From the NCBI GenBank assembly GCA_002069785.1, contig MWCA01000018.1, positions 1-64,000 on the forward strand: a stretch of 64,000 bases of DNA, read 5' to 3'. A program made the translations under genes and the position numbers. Each line of letters begins with the position of its first letter. Within the stretch, counting starts at the first letter, position 1. Source of the stretch: Lentisphaerae bacterium ADurb.Bin242. Lineage in GTDB: Bacteria > Verrucomicrobiota > Lentisphaeria > Victivallales > UBA1829. Shown here piece by piece: positions 62,987 to 64,000 of the stretch. The notes under the pieces are model-generated. The model worked only from the letters and a program-made list of their open reading frames with translations. It was not told the DNA's origin and did not search any database.

Positions 62987-64000
62987 ATGACGATTTCAAA
63001 GAATTATGAGACTACAATGGAAAATCATAGATCCGCCATGAATGACACAATCAGACAACGTTTTCACGAGTTTGCCTACGGGATGTTCATTCACTATGGA
63101 CTGTATACGCTCTATGAGCGCGGCGAGTGGGTCATGAGCAGGGAACGGATGTCCAACGAAGAATATTTCAAGGTCATTCCGCAGTTCAAAAATTATGGTT
63201 TTCTCGCCGAAGAATGGGTCGGGATCGCCGCCCGTTCCGGAATGCGATATGCTGTCCTCACGACGCGGCACCACGACGGCTGCTTCATCGGGGACGAACT
63301 GGTCGGGAGTTTCTGCGATGCGTGCCGCAAACACGGCCTCGGCATCGGATTATATTATTCTGTCGGCGACTGGAGCGACTTCGATTTCCGGGGCGGAGCG
63401 AAGGGTCCGAACTGGGGCCGTTTCGTCGAAAAAACGCACCGCCAACTGAAGGAACTGATGATGGATTACGGTCCGGTCGATTATCTCTTCTATGACGGCT
63501 GCCCGTCGCCTCAATCCTGGAAGGCGGCCGAACTTCACCGCGAGCTGCGGCGTCTCCAGCCCGGACTGCTGATCTCCTGTCGCTGTGGACTGGAAGAAGA
63601 CGTCGCCTCGTCCGAACAGCATTCCGGCACTCATGCGGGCCTCTGGGAGAGCTGTTACACCCTCAACGATTCCTGGGGTTACAACCGCTATGACCGTCAC
63701 TGGAAAACGCCGGAAAAGATCATCGAGCTTCTGATGACGCTGCGGCACAATGGCGGCAATCTTCTGCTGAATGTCGGGCCGGACCTGTCAGGCCGCATGG
63801 GGAAGGCGGAAATCGGAATTCTGAATCAGGTGAAGGCATGGCTGGACCGCAATGGCGAAGCGGTCTACGAGGTGGTCCCACATCCCTTCGATTACAAGGA
63901 TCAGGAAATTTCCGTGGCGCACGGAAACACCGCATACATCCAGCTTCAGGCGGATTACCGCGGTCCGGAAAGAATGATCTGCGGGATCGGCAACCGGATC
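62987..64000 (+). CDS. GH29-type alpha-L-fucosidase (3' partial)
   Basis: 338 codons run open to the window end with no stop. The N-terminus holds FAYGMFIHYGLYTLYERGEW, then TTRHHDGC, GIGLYYSVGDWSDFDF, and YLFYDGCP with the probable nucleophile Asp170, followed by SEQHSGTHAGLWESCYTLNDSWGYN and LRHNGGNLLLNVGPDLSGR, all typical of GH29 fucosidases. No signal peptide is seen, so it acts in the cytoplasm on imported fucosylated oligosaccharides. GGAGG lies four to five bases before the ATG at 62987. It is preceded by pseudopilin 2 by 22 bases and completes the visible locus. Confidence 0.9.
   Translation, partial: MTISKNYETTMENHRSAMNDTIRQRFHEFAYGMFIHYGLYTLYERGEWVMSRERMSNEEYFKVIPQFKNYGFLAEEWVGIAARSGMRYAVLTTRHHDGCFIGDELVGSFCDACRKHGLGIGLYYSVGDWSDFDFRGGAKGPNWGRFVEKTHRQLKELMMDYGPVDYLFYDGCPSPQSWKAAELHRELRRLQPGLLISCRCGLEEDVASSEQHSGTHAGLWESCYTLNDSWGYNRYDRHWKTPEKIIELLMTLRHNGGNLLLNVGPDLSGRMGKAEIGILNQVKAWLDRNGEAVYEVVPHPFDYKDQEISVAHGNTAYIQLQADYRGPERMICGIGNRI

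Noticed and set aside
1-64000. CRISPR array, insertion sequence or prophage
   Set aside because: No repeat-spacer pattern, transposase, integrase or phage structural genes were seen anywhere in the window.

Overview
This 64 kb window looks like a chromosomal segment from a member of the Lentisphaerota (Victivallis-like) or a close relative in the PVC group. That placement is an inference from gene content: pseudopilins starting with a [16 protein letters not shown]-type segment and lying among glycoside hydrolases, a GntR regulator fused to a sugar-binding-protein-like domain, abundant Gfo/Idh/MocA and sugar-isomerase genes, and an outer membrane (BamA). Most genes look GC-rich (about 57-60% by eye). 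The stretch from about 30.8 to 35.3 kb is clearly more AT-rich. I see no phage, insertion sequence, integrase or CRISPR array.

Layout. 0-6.3 kb: tail of an acyl-ACP synthetase/acyltransferase, an AEC transporter, an exported protein of unknown function and dnaE. 6.4-12.5 kb: a structured RNA candidate, then a co-directional core block prs-rplY-pth-rpsF-ssb-rpsR-rplI-dnaB. 12.5-18.8 kb: bamA and gyrA, each with a recognisable promoter, then folP. 18.8-23.2 kb: two reverse-strand units, rplM-rpsI-argC and argH plus an exported protein, separated by a well-supported candidate small RNA with its own promoter and terminator. 23.3-30.8 kb: a TRL-like lipoprotein, prmC, an SGNH hydrolase, hisG, a flavin reductase, an RluA-type pseudouridine synthase, lgt, two tandem dedA copies and tRNA-Gln. 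30.8-35.3 kb: an AT-rich segment with an LtaS-like phosphoglycerol-transferase/sulfatase-fold protein and a GT-C-type membrane protein. 35.3-44.8 kb: metY, a double zinc-ribbon protein, dapB, a Sel1-repeat protein, an exported coiled-coil protein, a PurF paralogue that lacks the N-terminal Cys nucleophile, an AraC regulator, and a sugar isomerase/oxidoreductase pair. 44.8-53.2 kb: a run of reverse-strand genes (two cytoplasmic glycan-related proteins, a metallophosphoesterase, a DD-carboxypeptidase, leuA, an oxidoreductase). 53.4-56.5 kb: a DxD glycosyltransferase-like protein and a second GT-C-type protein.

56.6-64.0 kb is the most distinctive region: a GntR/solute-binding-protein fusion regulator with a palindrome just downstream of its promoter, a pseudopilin, a 1089-residue secreted multidomain carbohydrate-binding protein, a second pseudopilin and a GH29-type fucosidase that runs off the window. 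It reads as one glycan-use locus: a cytoplasmic sugar sensor, surface or periplasmic binding proteins anchored by pilin-like N-termini, and enzymes that process the sugar.

Main items to follow up: the small RNA at 20960-21102, the Cys-less PurF paralogue, the pseudopilin/glycoside hydrolase locus whose pilins both lack the usual -1 glycine, and the GntR-SBP fusion with its putative operator.
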